NCBI GenBank assembly: GCA_964036155.1
Contig: OZ038422.1
Span: forward strand, 32,015,201 to 32,079,200
Direction of reading: 5' to 3'
From: Diploscapter coronatus
Taxonomy: Eukaryota; Nematoda; Chromadorea; Rhabditida; Rhabditidae
DNA: 64,000 nucleotides
Part shown: positions 35,698-48,354 of the stretch, piece by piece
Layout of the letters: the number at the start of each line of letters is the position of its first letter
Position numbering within the stretch: position 1 is the stretch's first letter
Translations under genes and position numbers: made by a program
Notes under the pieces: model-generated
Database searches by the model: none
Told to the model about the DNA's origin: nothing
The model's input: only the letters and a program-made list of their open reading frames with translations

Positions 35698-38600
35698 CTA
35701 TGAGTGGAATTCCTTCCGACGTATCTGCAGTGTCTGTTGTATCCTCTGCTCTTTCTCGTCCCGCTCCTGTTCCGTCTCCTGCTCCATTTCCGCATCCGAT
35801 TTCACTGACCCGACAATTGGCAAGTAGGCCACCATGTTCAGCTGTTTGACTACGTGACTTCGGTATCTGAAAATTGACAAATTAATCGTTAGAAGACTAA
35901 CTCTTCAGTTAGATTGAGTGAGTTGGACAATGCCGAGGTGTAGAAACATGACAGTTCAGAACACATGCCTTGAATATAAAATTTCATCATTCAAATTATC
36001 TGAACTTCATTTCATTTCCCGAATTATTGGTGACAAGCCAGGTTATGTTTGTGAGTTCAAGCACAGGCAGGTAATTTGAACACGGTTGAGATGAGGAGTG
36101 GGTTGAAAGAAGAGCAAGCTGATAGAAGTTAGAGTGGGAGTAGTGTAACTGGACATAGTTTGTACGTTGAAATTTTGAGAATTTGGAAAAGTAATTGTAT
36201 CGTAGCATCGTTGCAGGCGGAATAAAACAGGGTTTGGTAGGAAAGAAAACCTTTGTCCATGCTATTTCGTAAGAAACGATGCGACTACTGCGGCTACTTT
36301 TCCATTTTGTAGAAATTTCTGAACTATTTGAAATATTTTCAAAATCGACTCAAGAATTATGTAGTGATTAGAAACAGTCGATCTGATTGAAATTTTTCGA
36401 AGATCTACAGTAGAAGTCATTCAGCAAAATTTAGAAGATTGAATTTTGACATTTGCATCTACATCCAGTCCTGAATAGAGGAGAAGCCTGCAGCCAAAAC
36501 CAGGGTTGTAAGGGAAAATTCAATACAAGTCATTGTCAGTTCAATGCAATTCAGTCCAAATCAGACACTCATTATCAGGTTATCATGTTTACCCTCGCAG
36601 TGCTGGAAAATATTGATACGGATGGATTGAAGCCTGAGTAGCGAGAGCGAGTTCGCTGGCTGAGATATATCCGGATTAGGGTTGTGAATGTTTTAGTTTA
36701 AATAAATTCGATCGAATTTAATAGTCGATAAATTCAGTGTGCAACATAATAAGCTTATTGCAGCATTGTGTTGATTATTGTTGTTGCTTGTCGAATAACG
36801 TTTTTGCTATGTCGAATTTGGATGTGAAATTAAACGAAAACAGAATGTCTTTTTGAGTTATTTTCGGAGCACGCCCACGAGTGGGCTACGCTAAAATTAT
36901 TATCTTGTATTTCTAATTCTAATCGTGGTGATTAAATATTAAAGAAAGCTATCTTTCGAAGATACCTTTTGTTTTCAGCGAGAAGTTTGAATTCGGTGAA
37001 TTTGACCCAGGGGAGGAATCGGGAGAAATATCGGAATCCCTCTCGGAACCGGGCATTTCGCATGAAGAGAACACACGGATTGACGATCGAATGCAGCATT
37101 GCGAGACCGTGGCAGAACCACCTGAAATATGTCGATGAGATCAATTAAGCTAAAATTGTATCGCAGCTTCTCTCAGACAATTAGTAACAACGACTGTGTC
37201 TAAATTGTGAATATGCTATATTTTCATTGTATATTTTTTGAACAAAGCGCCGCAAAGGTTGGGTCAAATTTTTGCTCGAAAAACTATAGTTGTCCTTATT
37301 TCTCGCAATTTTCTAACAAAATCGAAAATCGTTCTCTAAATGCATCTTAATTATAAAAAAAAAAAAAAAAGTTTTCTTACCATAGATACAAAACGTATGT
37401 CCATGTAGCGACATTCGGCCATACATCGAGGACCACATTCATGAGCAGAAGAAGGGGCAGCCAGCAGACCGCGAAACAGACGGAAATGAGAATCACCATT
37501 GGAATCAACTGAAATTGACAAATACTGTAATCGACCCAATATACGACAAAGGTGAATTGATACTTGGAAACGCGTCATAACATGATTATGAAGAATAAGT
37601 AGTATATTTTATCTGCACGAACATTTCTACTTTTATATTCTCTCTGTTATGAAGGGACTATCTTTCCTTGATAAATAATTAGCTCACCTTCTTGACACTT
37701 TCTTGCCTTTCGAGTGCCAGTTTGTTGCTGATCAACTCGCCTCCAGGCACTCTGCTGTTCCACATCTTTATGCCGATGAACGTGTAGGTCACAATCAGCA
37801 CTGTCTGAGGGACCACGTATTGGAGGATCAGAATCAGCGTCGAATAGATTCGTCTGACCTGCAAATGTACATCTTCGCATAATGTTCTAAAATATAATTT
37901 CCTACTTCTTTCTCATTTTCAGCCCCGAAGAATTTCCAATTTTCTCCACACAACCGCACTTCAACTCCGCCGACATTCTCGACATAGACTTCGGAAACTA
38001 ATGATAGCGGAAGAGCCATTAGAATACTGAAAGGAAATGGCTTGAAAATTTGACAAAGTCTTGAACGAAGTTTGGAATCAGCGCTTTCATGATCATGCTT
38101 AATTTCTGCTCATTAGTCAAGGATAAAAAAAATTGAAATAAGATTTTAGCGCATAATTCATTAAACTAATGAGGATAATAAAATGATAAGTTATTAGCAT
38201 GACTGAATTAGATGAATAATTTATATCAAGGCATGATTTGATGAATAAATTCGATTTTTTTATGATTCGAATGAATAGATCAACCTGAATATCCAAGTGA
38301 CTGCGATGAGATAGAGGGCCCTTTTGCGAGTGAGCTTCATGGTGGGGGACAGGACGAACATGATCGCCATCCAGCGATCGAAACTGATCACGACAAGACT
38401 CCACGAGGAGAGGAAGACTGACAGCGACTGCAGAAAGGCCAGCAGGTGACACATGACTGGGCCGAAGATCTGCAGAGAAGAAACTAGAGACTTTGACACA
38501 TTCTACATGATGATTTACCCATCGCTGATCGTCAAATATTAGGGTATGCCAATATGAAAATGGCATACAGAATATGGCAATGAAGAGATCAGCTGAAATA

Positions 38601-39057
38601 TCGAGTTCTTTTATTCATTTAAGCGATTTGAATTTATTATGATATGAGTGAAGAGTCGTGATACAATTAGGAAGGTTTAGAGCTACTGCAAGTTTTTTTC
38701 GTTATGAGAAAAATACGTCAACAATCATCGATTATTTGATCCCAAATTGCGTAAAAACCAAACCTGCTTTCTGATACGACATTATTAAAAGCCATATTTA
38801 CCTATTGCCAAATTGATGATGAGAATATTCGTGGCTGTACGTAGTCGTTTGAAATATAAAATGACAAGAATCACTAGTAAATTGCCATAAACGGAAAGGA
38901 AACATAGAACTGAATAGAAACAGACACAGATTACCTGAAAATAAATTAACTTCCCAATATGCATAATGAGTCCTACTTTAAGGAACAGTGATAGTCTGTG
39001 GAATTCATATTCGGCCTCGTAAATTACCTCTGTCGTTGGTGTTTCCGGACTTGACAT
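35698..39057 (-). CDS. NPY/RFamide-like neuropeptide receptor (rhodopsin-class GPCR)
   Basis: A seven-helix receptor at the plasma membrane, probably for a small peptide. Nine minus-strand exons: 39028-39057, 38802-38934, 38519-38592, 38285-38469, 37906-38026, 37688-37858, 37381-37508, 36966-37121 and 35698-35866; 388 residues. TM1 has GNLLVILVI; TM2 is NLAIADLFIAIFCMPF; Cys86 at the top of TM3 pairs with Cys167 in loop 2. The DRY position reads DRW (110-112), TM6 has CWLP (253-256) and TM7 has NPCVLF (295-300) in place of NPxxY. IADLFIAIFCMPF and the following DDQRWIFGPVMCHL resemble nematode NPR receptors of the NPY/tachykinin group. The tail is acidic and basic coiled (EQERDEKEQRIQQ). The ATG directly follows an acceptor (AGTCTCAG). 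The first intron (38935-39027) is 93 nt and open in frame. The ligand is unknown. Confidence 0.88.
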
Positions 39058-42000
39058 CTGAGACTTGAATGATTATTTTAAATCTAGAAACATAATGAAA
39101 GGGTACAAAGAGCAAAATTATGTGAAACGAAGCAGAATAATTGGGATGAATCTGCAAGGCGTTAAAATAATATGCAAAGCGTATATCGGGAGGTCTCAAA
39201 TAAAGTATAAACCTTTTAAATAAAACACACTGAAGTCTAAATAATGTGCGAAGTTATATTATGATGCGGAAAATGACGATCGTATATAAATTTAAAATAC
39301 TTAGAATTCAAGATAAAGATAAAAGTATCTATTCAGAAAATGCTGAAGCTAAAATATGAGATAAGAAAGGTAATTTGATAACAAAATGGTTGCCTGGAAG
39401 CTAATGTTACACAATAATGATTTGATTATCAACGCAGAAACGGAGAATTTGTCATTATTTTGCAGATTTCTTTAGATCTAAAATGTGGGAGGAAACGAAC
39501 ATTCGAAAACAATATAAATATGTTCTTGACAACGAGGTTGCATGCCGAAGAAGGGATATTCAAAAGACATCGAAGGTTAACTCGAAAATGACATACAATG
39601 GAAGGAGTGCTCACAAAGTATGCAGGAACGAAATGAAATTTCCCAAAATTCCTCCCTTTTTTCATCTTCGGCATTCAAAACGCTGAGTTGCATGTTCGAA
39701 TTTGCATCTCTAACATTCATTTCATTTCCTTTTCGATTTCTTAAATTCTTCCATTTTTTTCTGCAAATTTCACCACTTAACTCACAATCCTGTCAAATTT
39801 TCTCGAATTTTGTCAACAACGGATTTCAAGTCGAGTATGTGCGAAAGTACGAATAAATTCATACGTACAGAGCCAACCAAAAGATAATTGCGAGGGGCAT
39901 GAAATGCAGCTACTCCGGCTCTTAGAAAAAGATAACGATTTTTTCTTTTCTTCTCTTGCTTCCTCATACTATTTCTTAGAAAAACTTGTCTTTTTCTATT
40001 AGCCAAAATTTTCGATTTTTTCGACTGATGAAAATTTGTCAAAAATTTATAACCTCCGAAAGTGATCGAACCGGGCTGTCAAACGACGAATTTTCATGAT
40101 TTGTTCACCCCAATATATGTACAAGATTTCAACCGCATTGGTGCATTACAAATAGGTGAACCAGGGATAGGTTATTTTACGCCCTCCGCAATTATCTTTT
40201 GGTCGGTACTTTATCTTCGTAGATAAGAATATTTTTGAAAATCAGCATAACATGACAAGAAGATTACAAATCAGGTTTAACACGACATACCGAGAATTGA
40301 ATTAGCGCATTTCATGCTTTTGCAGGATTTCATCTAGTTGAAAGTAACAAATTTAACCTACACTTGGAATGAAAGTGATTAGCTTGACGTGAAAATATGA
40401 AGTTACCATGTGTTTTAATAGTGTCAAGAGTAAATAATCATTTTTTGCTAATTTAGGACAAAACACATGATAAAAATGACGAATAAATTAGCTTTCGGCT
40501 AAAATTTTCGAAGGAAACGTTTTTGCTGACTAAATAAGTTGCTAAACATTTGCTGATCGAAAAGCAATAAAATGAGCTGAGAGTTTCGTGGTTAAGCCAG
40601 AAACAGATCAAGTTGACAGATAACATTCGGAGGGGGGATGGCAGACACGAAATTAGCGCTGAACGTGGAAAACTCTACGAGCAGGGAAATGGACGAGTGA
40701 CGTCCACGGGGCAATCTAATTAGCTGCCATTCTCCCAGGAACGAATATTTGCCAAAATAAACAAAAGTTTACTAATTCAGCCAATCTATAGGACAAATAT
40801 CAATCTGATAGTGGTGGGAGAATGAATATGAGTATTCATTTGGAACGTCTAAAATGCATAGTGCGTCAAATTTGATGATATAGATTTGGACGTTGATGTG
40901 GGCAAAATTAAACATTGAACACAATACAAATTTCAAGAATTTTAGTACTAACATTAGAGGGTAAACAAATTCCTATTCCGACATCAAAACATCTTTGCGT
41001 CCTTATAACGAAATAAATTCGATCATTAATTTTAGTCTACCCCATATTGAGATGTGCGTGTCAAATCAATAATGAAATGACTCGAATAAAGGCTCAATAA
41101 TGTCATCAATGAAATTAAAAAAATTGAACACGGGATAAATTAATCAAACAAAACAGGATCAGACATTATAAGTAAATAAAGAAGCAGAACCAGAAAGCAG
41201 GAATAGCAAAAGATGGGCAGAAATAAATTATCAGCAGAAAGAGATAAAGAGCATTTGTGCCAGTGGTAAGCGATGAAGTGAAAAATGTGCACAAGAAGCT
41301 TGTTTACAAGAACAAAAATTGAGAAACTGACCTGATAAATAAATTATGAGAGTATAAAAAAGTAAGGGAAAGAAAGAAGGAGCAATGGGTGTAGAGAAAC
41401 GATCGACTTCTGAATGGAATCATTTGACAGAAAGAATGAAGAAATGTGAATGAATCAAGGCATCTCGAGTGGAAGAGGAGTTTGAGTAAACCAGAAAAGT
41501 CAGGCTCACCTACACACAATGAAAGGAACATGAATCAGCCGAAACTGTCAATTAATCAATATATTGAAACTACAAAATGACGGTGCATATTTTTCAGGCT
41601 ATTTTTCTACTAGTTTCCATTTCACTATCTCAAATAATGAATTTTTTCGTGCTGTCATTGCGTCATATCGATTATGCTAAATACAAGCGAAGGGAATGAA
41701 ACTTCTGATAAAATATATCCATGATGAAATGATCAAATCAATATATATATTTTTAGTGAAACGCCAGCTCAAATTCACCATTCATTCCAATTGTGAAAGT
41801 TAAACTGACAGGCAGAATGAGAATGAGAAAGGGAATGATACAAGGGAAACAAACGGTAAGCATGAGTTGTGCCAGATATTTACACAGCTGAAAAATGGTA
41901 AGGGCAAGCAGAAAGTTTCGGGAGAAGTTATGAGACGAAAGGATGCAGAAATGAAATCACCAGAAAGGAAAAGAAGAATTGAGTAATCGAAATCTGCACA

Positions 42001-45000
42001 TAGAGGAAAATCAGAAAGACATGGAAACAGGGAAAGGGAAAAGACAGCTAACCAATTATAGAGGTCGATGAAGTTTGAAGGAAACCAAAGGGAAATGAGG
42101 ACCAAAATGAAAACAGCCAGGCAAAAGGGACGGAAGGAAACAGTTTTGGAGCGCATGAACCATACAAAAATCGAGGTGAAAAACCAAAGAAAGGGGATTC
42201 AGTTATTAAATTGAAAATCTAGCTATTTTGAAGTGATATCAATTATTCCTTAAAAAGAAGCTGCCGGAAGGAAGAATATGAACTGCAATTGGCACGTGCA
42301 CATACTCATGATATGGAAAAATGAGGCAAGAGGAGCAAAACTAGAAATGACCGAGAAATTCTTGAAGAGAAATGGAGTAATTATGTAAAAAAAATGAAGA
42401 AAGCAAAAATCTGAATGAAATTTCTAAAAGTTTAGAAGAAAACAAAAAGATTATGCCATTTCGTCAGATTCACCGCATTCTAGAATGACCAAAATGAGCA
42501 CAGCACACTTACCATGCTAAGTAAGAGTAGGAAAATAGCTTTGGTGTTCAACCAGAATTTCTAATCGAAGTTCTGCTGAATGAGTAAAACTGAAGGAAAA
42601 ATCATCGAGTTCCTGAACCGAAAAAGACGAGCCGAGAAGGGATCTGCAGAGAGTTGAATGAATAAGTTTGTTAAAGGTTTGGCAAGAACCACAACAATGG
42701 AAAAAGTTGAGAAAGGAAAAGAATTAGAAGAGGCCGCAAAGCAAGGCAAAGATAGGGAACAGAAATAAACGGGATAATCAAAGCAAAGAAGATTTGGAGA
42801 TGTCATAAATTAAGGAGAATGGAGAATCACAAGGCCACTTGCTTAACGATAAGCCATTTGTCTTCCGAATGCTTGAGCTTTCAAAGTTAGAGAAAAGCAG
42901 CTGTCAGTTAGATTGGAACGTGTTAACGAGCCCGGGTCCGGCAGGAGCAGGTATTAAGAAACTCAATGCTTCCAGGCTGGATGGCAGGGATTTTCCCGAC
43001 TCTTTTCTCGGAATTTCCACGATTTCCCCTGTCGTCATATCTGCACATTTGCGTGAAGTAATGAGTTTTGCAATGAGAGAAGTTTGACTGGAAAGCTGAA
43101 AAGAGAAAGGGTCGAATTACAGAGAGAAGAGGCAAGATAGAGGGCAGACAGAAACAGAAGCAGAGTGACAGAATGGCATCCACAAATGAGCAGAACAATT
43201 GAATGATGACAAACATTACCACTTCGATTCGTAAGCTACTGAAAATGGTTAGAGAATTAAAGTGTGTTGACTGCGTCAAGCCTAGCGGATAGTCAGGCAA
43301 ATTAAGCTGGTAGATGGAATACCACACCAATTTGTTATCCCAAACTCGGGTAATTAGACTTTTTAAAAGGTGGAAAATGATAAATAAAATGTAAAAAGTA
43401 AAAGCGGCAATTTTTTGATATGTAGGCTGAGCGATAGAATCATTCTCAGCTTGTTCCTTGAGAGAAAATGTGCAAAGAGGCAAGCGAGTATATAGTTAGA
43501 GAAAGAGAATAAAAAACAATTCTCTCTGGTAAGTAGAAATTCCACATTGATTTTCTAGGAAAAAAACTATAAAATAAGTGAGATGGATCCAATTTGCGAC
43601 AGCAACAATCAGACTAATTCAGGCTAGAATTACAGAAGGAAACACTATTCTTGGACTTTACGCTCTAGTCTAGCCAGTATGTAAACTTGAGATCACATAA
43701 TTGGTTCATTTATCGAGTAGAAAAATGCGTAGTTTTGAGAAAAAGGAGCGGAAATATGAAACAAATATACGCGAGAGGAAAGAATAAAGGTCGATTAGTG
43801 GAAGATAAAATGGAAAATGCGTGAAAATATCCACGGAAATTCATTTGACACACAACAATTGCGACAACAAGTTGACGAGTAAGAGAATGCAAATGGGGAA
43901 GACTCAGCTATAAAAACGAGCAAAGAGCAGGCAAATCCGCGACAGAATGGGGGATGGGGGAATCAACGAACTTCAGAAATATGGGACGAGACTTTGAAAT
44001 CCGATACGTAATTTCGCATGTAACGAGTCGAAGTGCAGTGACAAAGTAACAGGGATAAAATGTTGTGTTGAAGCAGGTTTACAGGAAAAGGTGTAAAGAT
44101 ATTATGATTGAATTACCGAGGTCATTTTTGAACCTCTAATTGGCAAAAAGTTGAATAGAGGATTTTTCTCTTTAGAAAATGCATTCAAGTTTCAGGTGGA
44201 AGAGTATAGAAATAAGTAGAATGTAGTGAATGGGTTATCTAAATTGATGATTGAAGAACTTTCTAAGAATATAAGATTTCTTCTACATTCTTGACTGCGA
44301 GAAGAAGAATTCAGATAATGGCAATTTGTAAATGAGCAGACAGTTTTATGCAATTAACTAATTGGCTATCTCTATTCTTCTGCTCTTGGCATCTATCCTC
44401 TTTCCCTTAGCCTGCTCTTCTTTGTTGCATTCCTCTATTTTGCTTCCACTTCCAGTCACTATGCAAATCGAGTTGAAGCGCTAATAAACCAATGAAAAAG
44501 ACCCAGCGAAAAGGTGAAAATTTCACATGATCACACGAATCCAAAATAAAATGAATTGCATTAAAAACTAAAAAAGTAAACGTACACTAATTCGCAATTA
44601 TTGCGGAGTTGTTTGTTTTACTTTTGCTTGCTTTTGAAGATTCATCCAAGTTTTCTTTTCTAAATTAATTCAAACTTGGCTTGGAAGAGGTGGGAGGATA
44701 CTCCCATAGTTAGGAGATATCAAATTGCCAAAGAAAAATGACTATTTTGTCTGAGTTTGCAATTGAAAAATGAATAACGAACTCAAACGAAATTTAATAG
44801 CGATTTATTGTGTTGCTATTGTAAAGATGACTTTCGTGAGTATAATGATTTGTAAGGATGGCTGCCTGCGACAGACAAACAGACAAATTCCGAGTCAATC
44901 TTTAGACGCATTCAGTCGAAAACGGAAGTGCACCTAGTCTCCAACCGAAATCCCAGCCCCAGAGATCACATGACTCCTCTCTTCTTTTCCCTTTCTTTCT

Positions 45001-48000
45001 ATTCTTCTCGTCCATATTTTCACACCATTTCAGTCTATTTTCTTTGTTTCAAAATAAAACCTCATGCATATTCTCAATGAGTAAAATGGTAGACTCTAAA
45101 AAATGCCCTCCGAAAGAACTTTCACTGAGATTTTCACATTTATTCAAAAGGGTTGAGATTTGAAAGAACTCGATGAATAAAAGTGGGCAGGAAGTAGGAG
45201 GATGATTGAATTGGTAAGGAATCTGCAGGGGAATTTGCAGGTTAGTAAGGAAAGAGTTGAGGTTGGAAGAGAAAAGGTGCAACTCGCAGCAATTCAACAA
45301 TCCAAAGCAACAGACAGTTTTTCTCCCTTAACCATTCCTCGCATTTCGAACTCCCTAAGCCGATTATTTCAGCTGTAATTTGTACTGTAAGCAGCAGAAA
45401 GATGACAGATTAGGAATGACAAGCGAAGCGAGCAAAACGGCATAGACAGTAGGAAATACAGAATTGCAAGAATAGAATGTCTTCAACGAAGATCATCAAT
45501 TAAAATGAAGCGTGATGCACAATATTATAACCAGGGTTGTGCGATACTTCGACTTCGAATTTAAAAAATTTTTCGATTCGTGCAGCCTTGATTGTGGTTA
45601 GTCAGCTATGATAAAGTATCATAATGTCATACGAATTGAGAATAATGATCTGAGATGTGGTTACAGTACTTTGAAGTTAAAGATTACTTTTTGTAATCCT
45701 GAATTCGGAGGACTAGATGATTTTAAGGAAAATCCTCTTAAAGCTATTCTAAAAATAGATCGTACTACTGATGACGGCAGAAAAGTAAGAAAGCATAAAT
45801 CGAAATCGCGTAAATTGGCGAAAAATTCGAAAACAATGAAGAAGCTGAAAAATGAGGCGAAGATAAACAGTAAACGAATGGAAGAACTCATTACAGGGGA
45901 GTGCAAATGAATGGCACAGAAAAGCAGAAAATGAACGTGACGAAGAATGGGAGGAGGGAAGTTCGAAATGAAGAAAAGGTAGGGAAGGGAAGGAAGGCAG
46001 AGGGAGGAGAGGAAGGAAATGTTGACCGAAGAGCTTTACTAGTAGCCTGCAATGCAAGGTGAAATGCGAAATCATTCACACGGATGACTGTGTCTCATAA
46101 CTGCGGGGAGGAGAACAATTCACAATTCAAGATTCGAATTCAGTCATGTCGAAAGACAAACAGTCCGCAATCACACACACACTTTTTATCCCATTCAATC
46201 AAAAATCATCGGTGTTTGGTGAAAAGCATACGACGAGTTGAGAGAAAAACGACAAGTAAAAATAAACCGATTAATTTTATCAACTTCCGGTGGAAAACAG
46301 TAAATAGCAGGAAATCGATAAGAAATGATGAGGGGAAGGAGAAATAAATGATGCAACAAAGCAAGGCAATGATAATGTGGGTGTGAGCAGTGCTTTGACA
46401 CACAGCATACAGGACCTGACTCTTGTCTCAGATATCCCTAATCTCTAGATTTCTCCTCTGTTTGCCTGTTCAACTGTTTGTATCTGGCCACTTCATTTCG
46501 ACTTGCAATCTTTTTCTCGTCAATGCTTCAATATGAATGCGCCTAATTTCAGTGGCAATTCAGCACTCTCCCTTCCTTCTCTGCTTATCAGCCAATTTAT
46601 CAGTTTATCTTTGTCCTGGCCCCTGTCCTACATCTCTTTGAGCTACGTGCCAATTCGCCACCAAAGTCACGGGTTTCTGTCGATTCATTCATTTGAACAG
46701 TCCCTTTCAGTAATCATTGCTCCGATTCTAACAATAGACTCTCAAATTGTCACTGCAGGGGGGAGGAGGCCAGCAAGAAATCATAGATTTCGAAATTGGC
46801 TAATCCAGGATGTGACCTCCGAAGAAGATGGATACGAGCATACAGAAAAATAACTGATATCTTATCCATCATATATCAGATCTATCAAAAATGCAGATAT
46901 CGCTGCAAGAATAGCAGAATAGTAGGAAACAGATGGCGAATTTCTTGCAATTCACTTTCTAACGATGTTTCGATGTATCTTTGTAATTTCAAGTTTTTAT
47001 CAGCCAATAACCCCGCCTCATTTTGATCGAAATCTGTGGATATCTGCCATCAGCTAGATCAGTAACTGCAGTTTGCAAGGCAGTGGACTCAAACAGACCG
47101 AGATTTGCTGATTGGCTGATCAGTCGGCTCTTTTGAGAGCTTCGACATTCTTCTCGCAGTCCCTTTCCCCTTTCTTTTATTTATTGTTCATTTCTTTTAC
47201 TGCTTTGCCTTGACATGATTTGATCAAAAATCTTGTGCAATTTCGTTTTTTGCTACATCATCTTCTTTAAAACTTTCAAATTTATTCTTCAAGAAAGGAA
47301 ATTAGACTTTGTAAAAGTGAGCATGCAAACGTTGAGAATGTCATGAAATCTGACTGATTAACTATCAGACTTATGCCTAGATTCGACCAGAAATGTGATC
47401 ATGGATTGATAATAGGGACGGGAAGAATAATCAAATAACTCGAATGAATACTGCTGAATAGAGAAGTTATGATCGTCACTATAAATATTCTGAACTCAGC
47501 AATACTCATACCAATTTCCTAACCTGAGATTGACAATTCAACTACTAAACTCTATAAGCGAAAAAGATGATAAAAATGATGAAATGTTAAGGCAATCAGT
47601 ATCGTATCACTGAACATTGCGAAAAGAGGACAATCATTATGGTCATTATGCAGGTGCATAATTGATCGATAGAAGGAATAGGGGAATAGAGGAAGGAGAG
47701 CCAATACAAGTTGACGATAATCACAACACGACAAATGTGGATATGATGATGATGACGTCGAATCTGAGGAAACACAACAAATATGTGAATATGTGAATGG
47801 GAGAAGAAAGGAGAGGGGAAGGGCAAGAATGGACTTGGAGAGATGCCTGAAGAGGCAACACATAATACGACAACACTACACATCATCAATATGAAGTACT
47901 CGGATACTCGATTTTTGGTAATTGAAACCGATCAGGGGTGGGGGGAAATTTCTGTTATCTTCTGTAATCTCGATCAACTAGTATAAAATTTCCCCCAAAT

Positions 48001-48354
48001 CTTTAGAGAAGCTACAGGAGGAGAATTGACTGATTTTGAGACGTAGCTGAAGAAAAATGAGCCATTTTAAAATGACGTAAGGACGTGTGTTATAGTTAGG
48101 GGTAGGCGAGGAGGGGGTGAAAGTAGGGAGAAATAATGTAGGAAAAGATAGGCTCACGTCTCTTCACGTTATCCCCGTCATTTTTCAGTTGCCGAAGAAA
48201 TGTCAATTCACCTGCCAATTGTACCAGAATTGGCATTGCAATTCGACTACACAATTCAAAGGAAGTGGGAAGATAGTTGCACAGGAAGCTCAAAGTCGAA
48301 CGAGAATGAATCACCCAGAATGGAGGATAACAAAGTAACTAGATAAGTTGAAAA
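39058..48354. other. 9.3-kb gap between the GPCR 5' end and the cotransporter 3' end
   Basis: No gene is supported. From about 41.1 to 43.9 kb, and more weakly to 46 kb, the plus strand is strongly purine-rich, which generates many false Ser/Phe/Leu-rich minus-strand frames. This would fit a large 5' UTR intron or regulatory region of the GPCR. One Lys-rich plus-strand frame (45608-45910) is noted in the findings. A MITE-like copy lies at 48066-48185 and a short GGGGGAAATTT inverted repeat at 47940-47995. Confidence 0.4.
48066..48185. mobile_element. MITE-like element, copy 2
   Basis: Shares AAGGACGTGTG and TATAGTTAGG with the copy at 8717-8833, and the right part AGGAAAAGATAGGCTCACG with AGGAAAGGATTGATTACG there. 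The ends are again inverted: AAAATGACG on the left, and the complement of the right end begins AAAAATGACG. About 120 bp, non-coding. Confidence 0.6.

Noticed and set aside
36869..36887. GCCCACGAGTGGGC palindrome
   Set aside because: A single short palindrome inside a GPCR intron; compatible with chance.
42923..43483. 186-codon minus-strand open frame with hydrophobic stretches
   Set aside because: It falls in the purine-rich plus-strand tract, where stop codons are rare on the complement; its composition is Phe/Leu/Ser-skewed with no family motif.
47940..47995. GGGGGAAATTT inverted repeat
   Set aside because: The arms are only about 11 bp and no second copy was seen; too weak to call an element.
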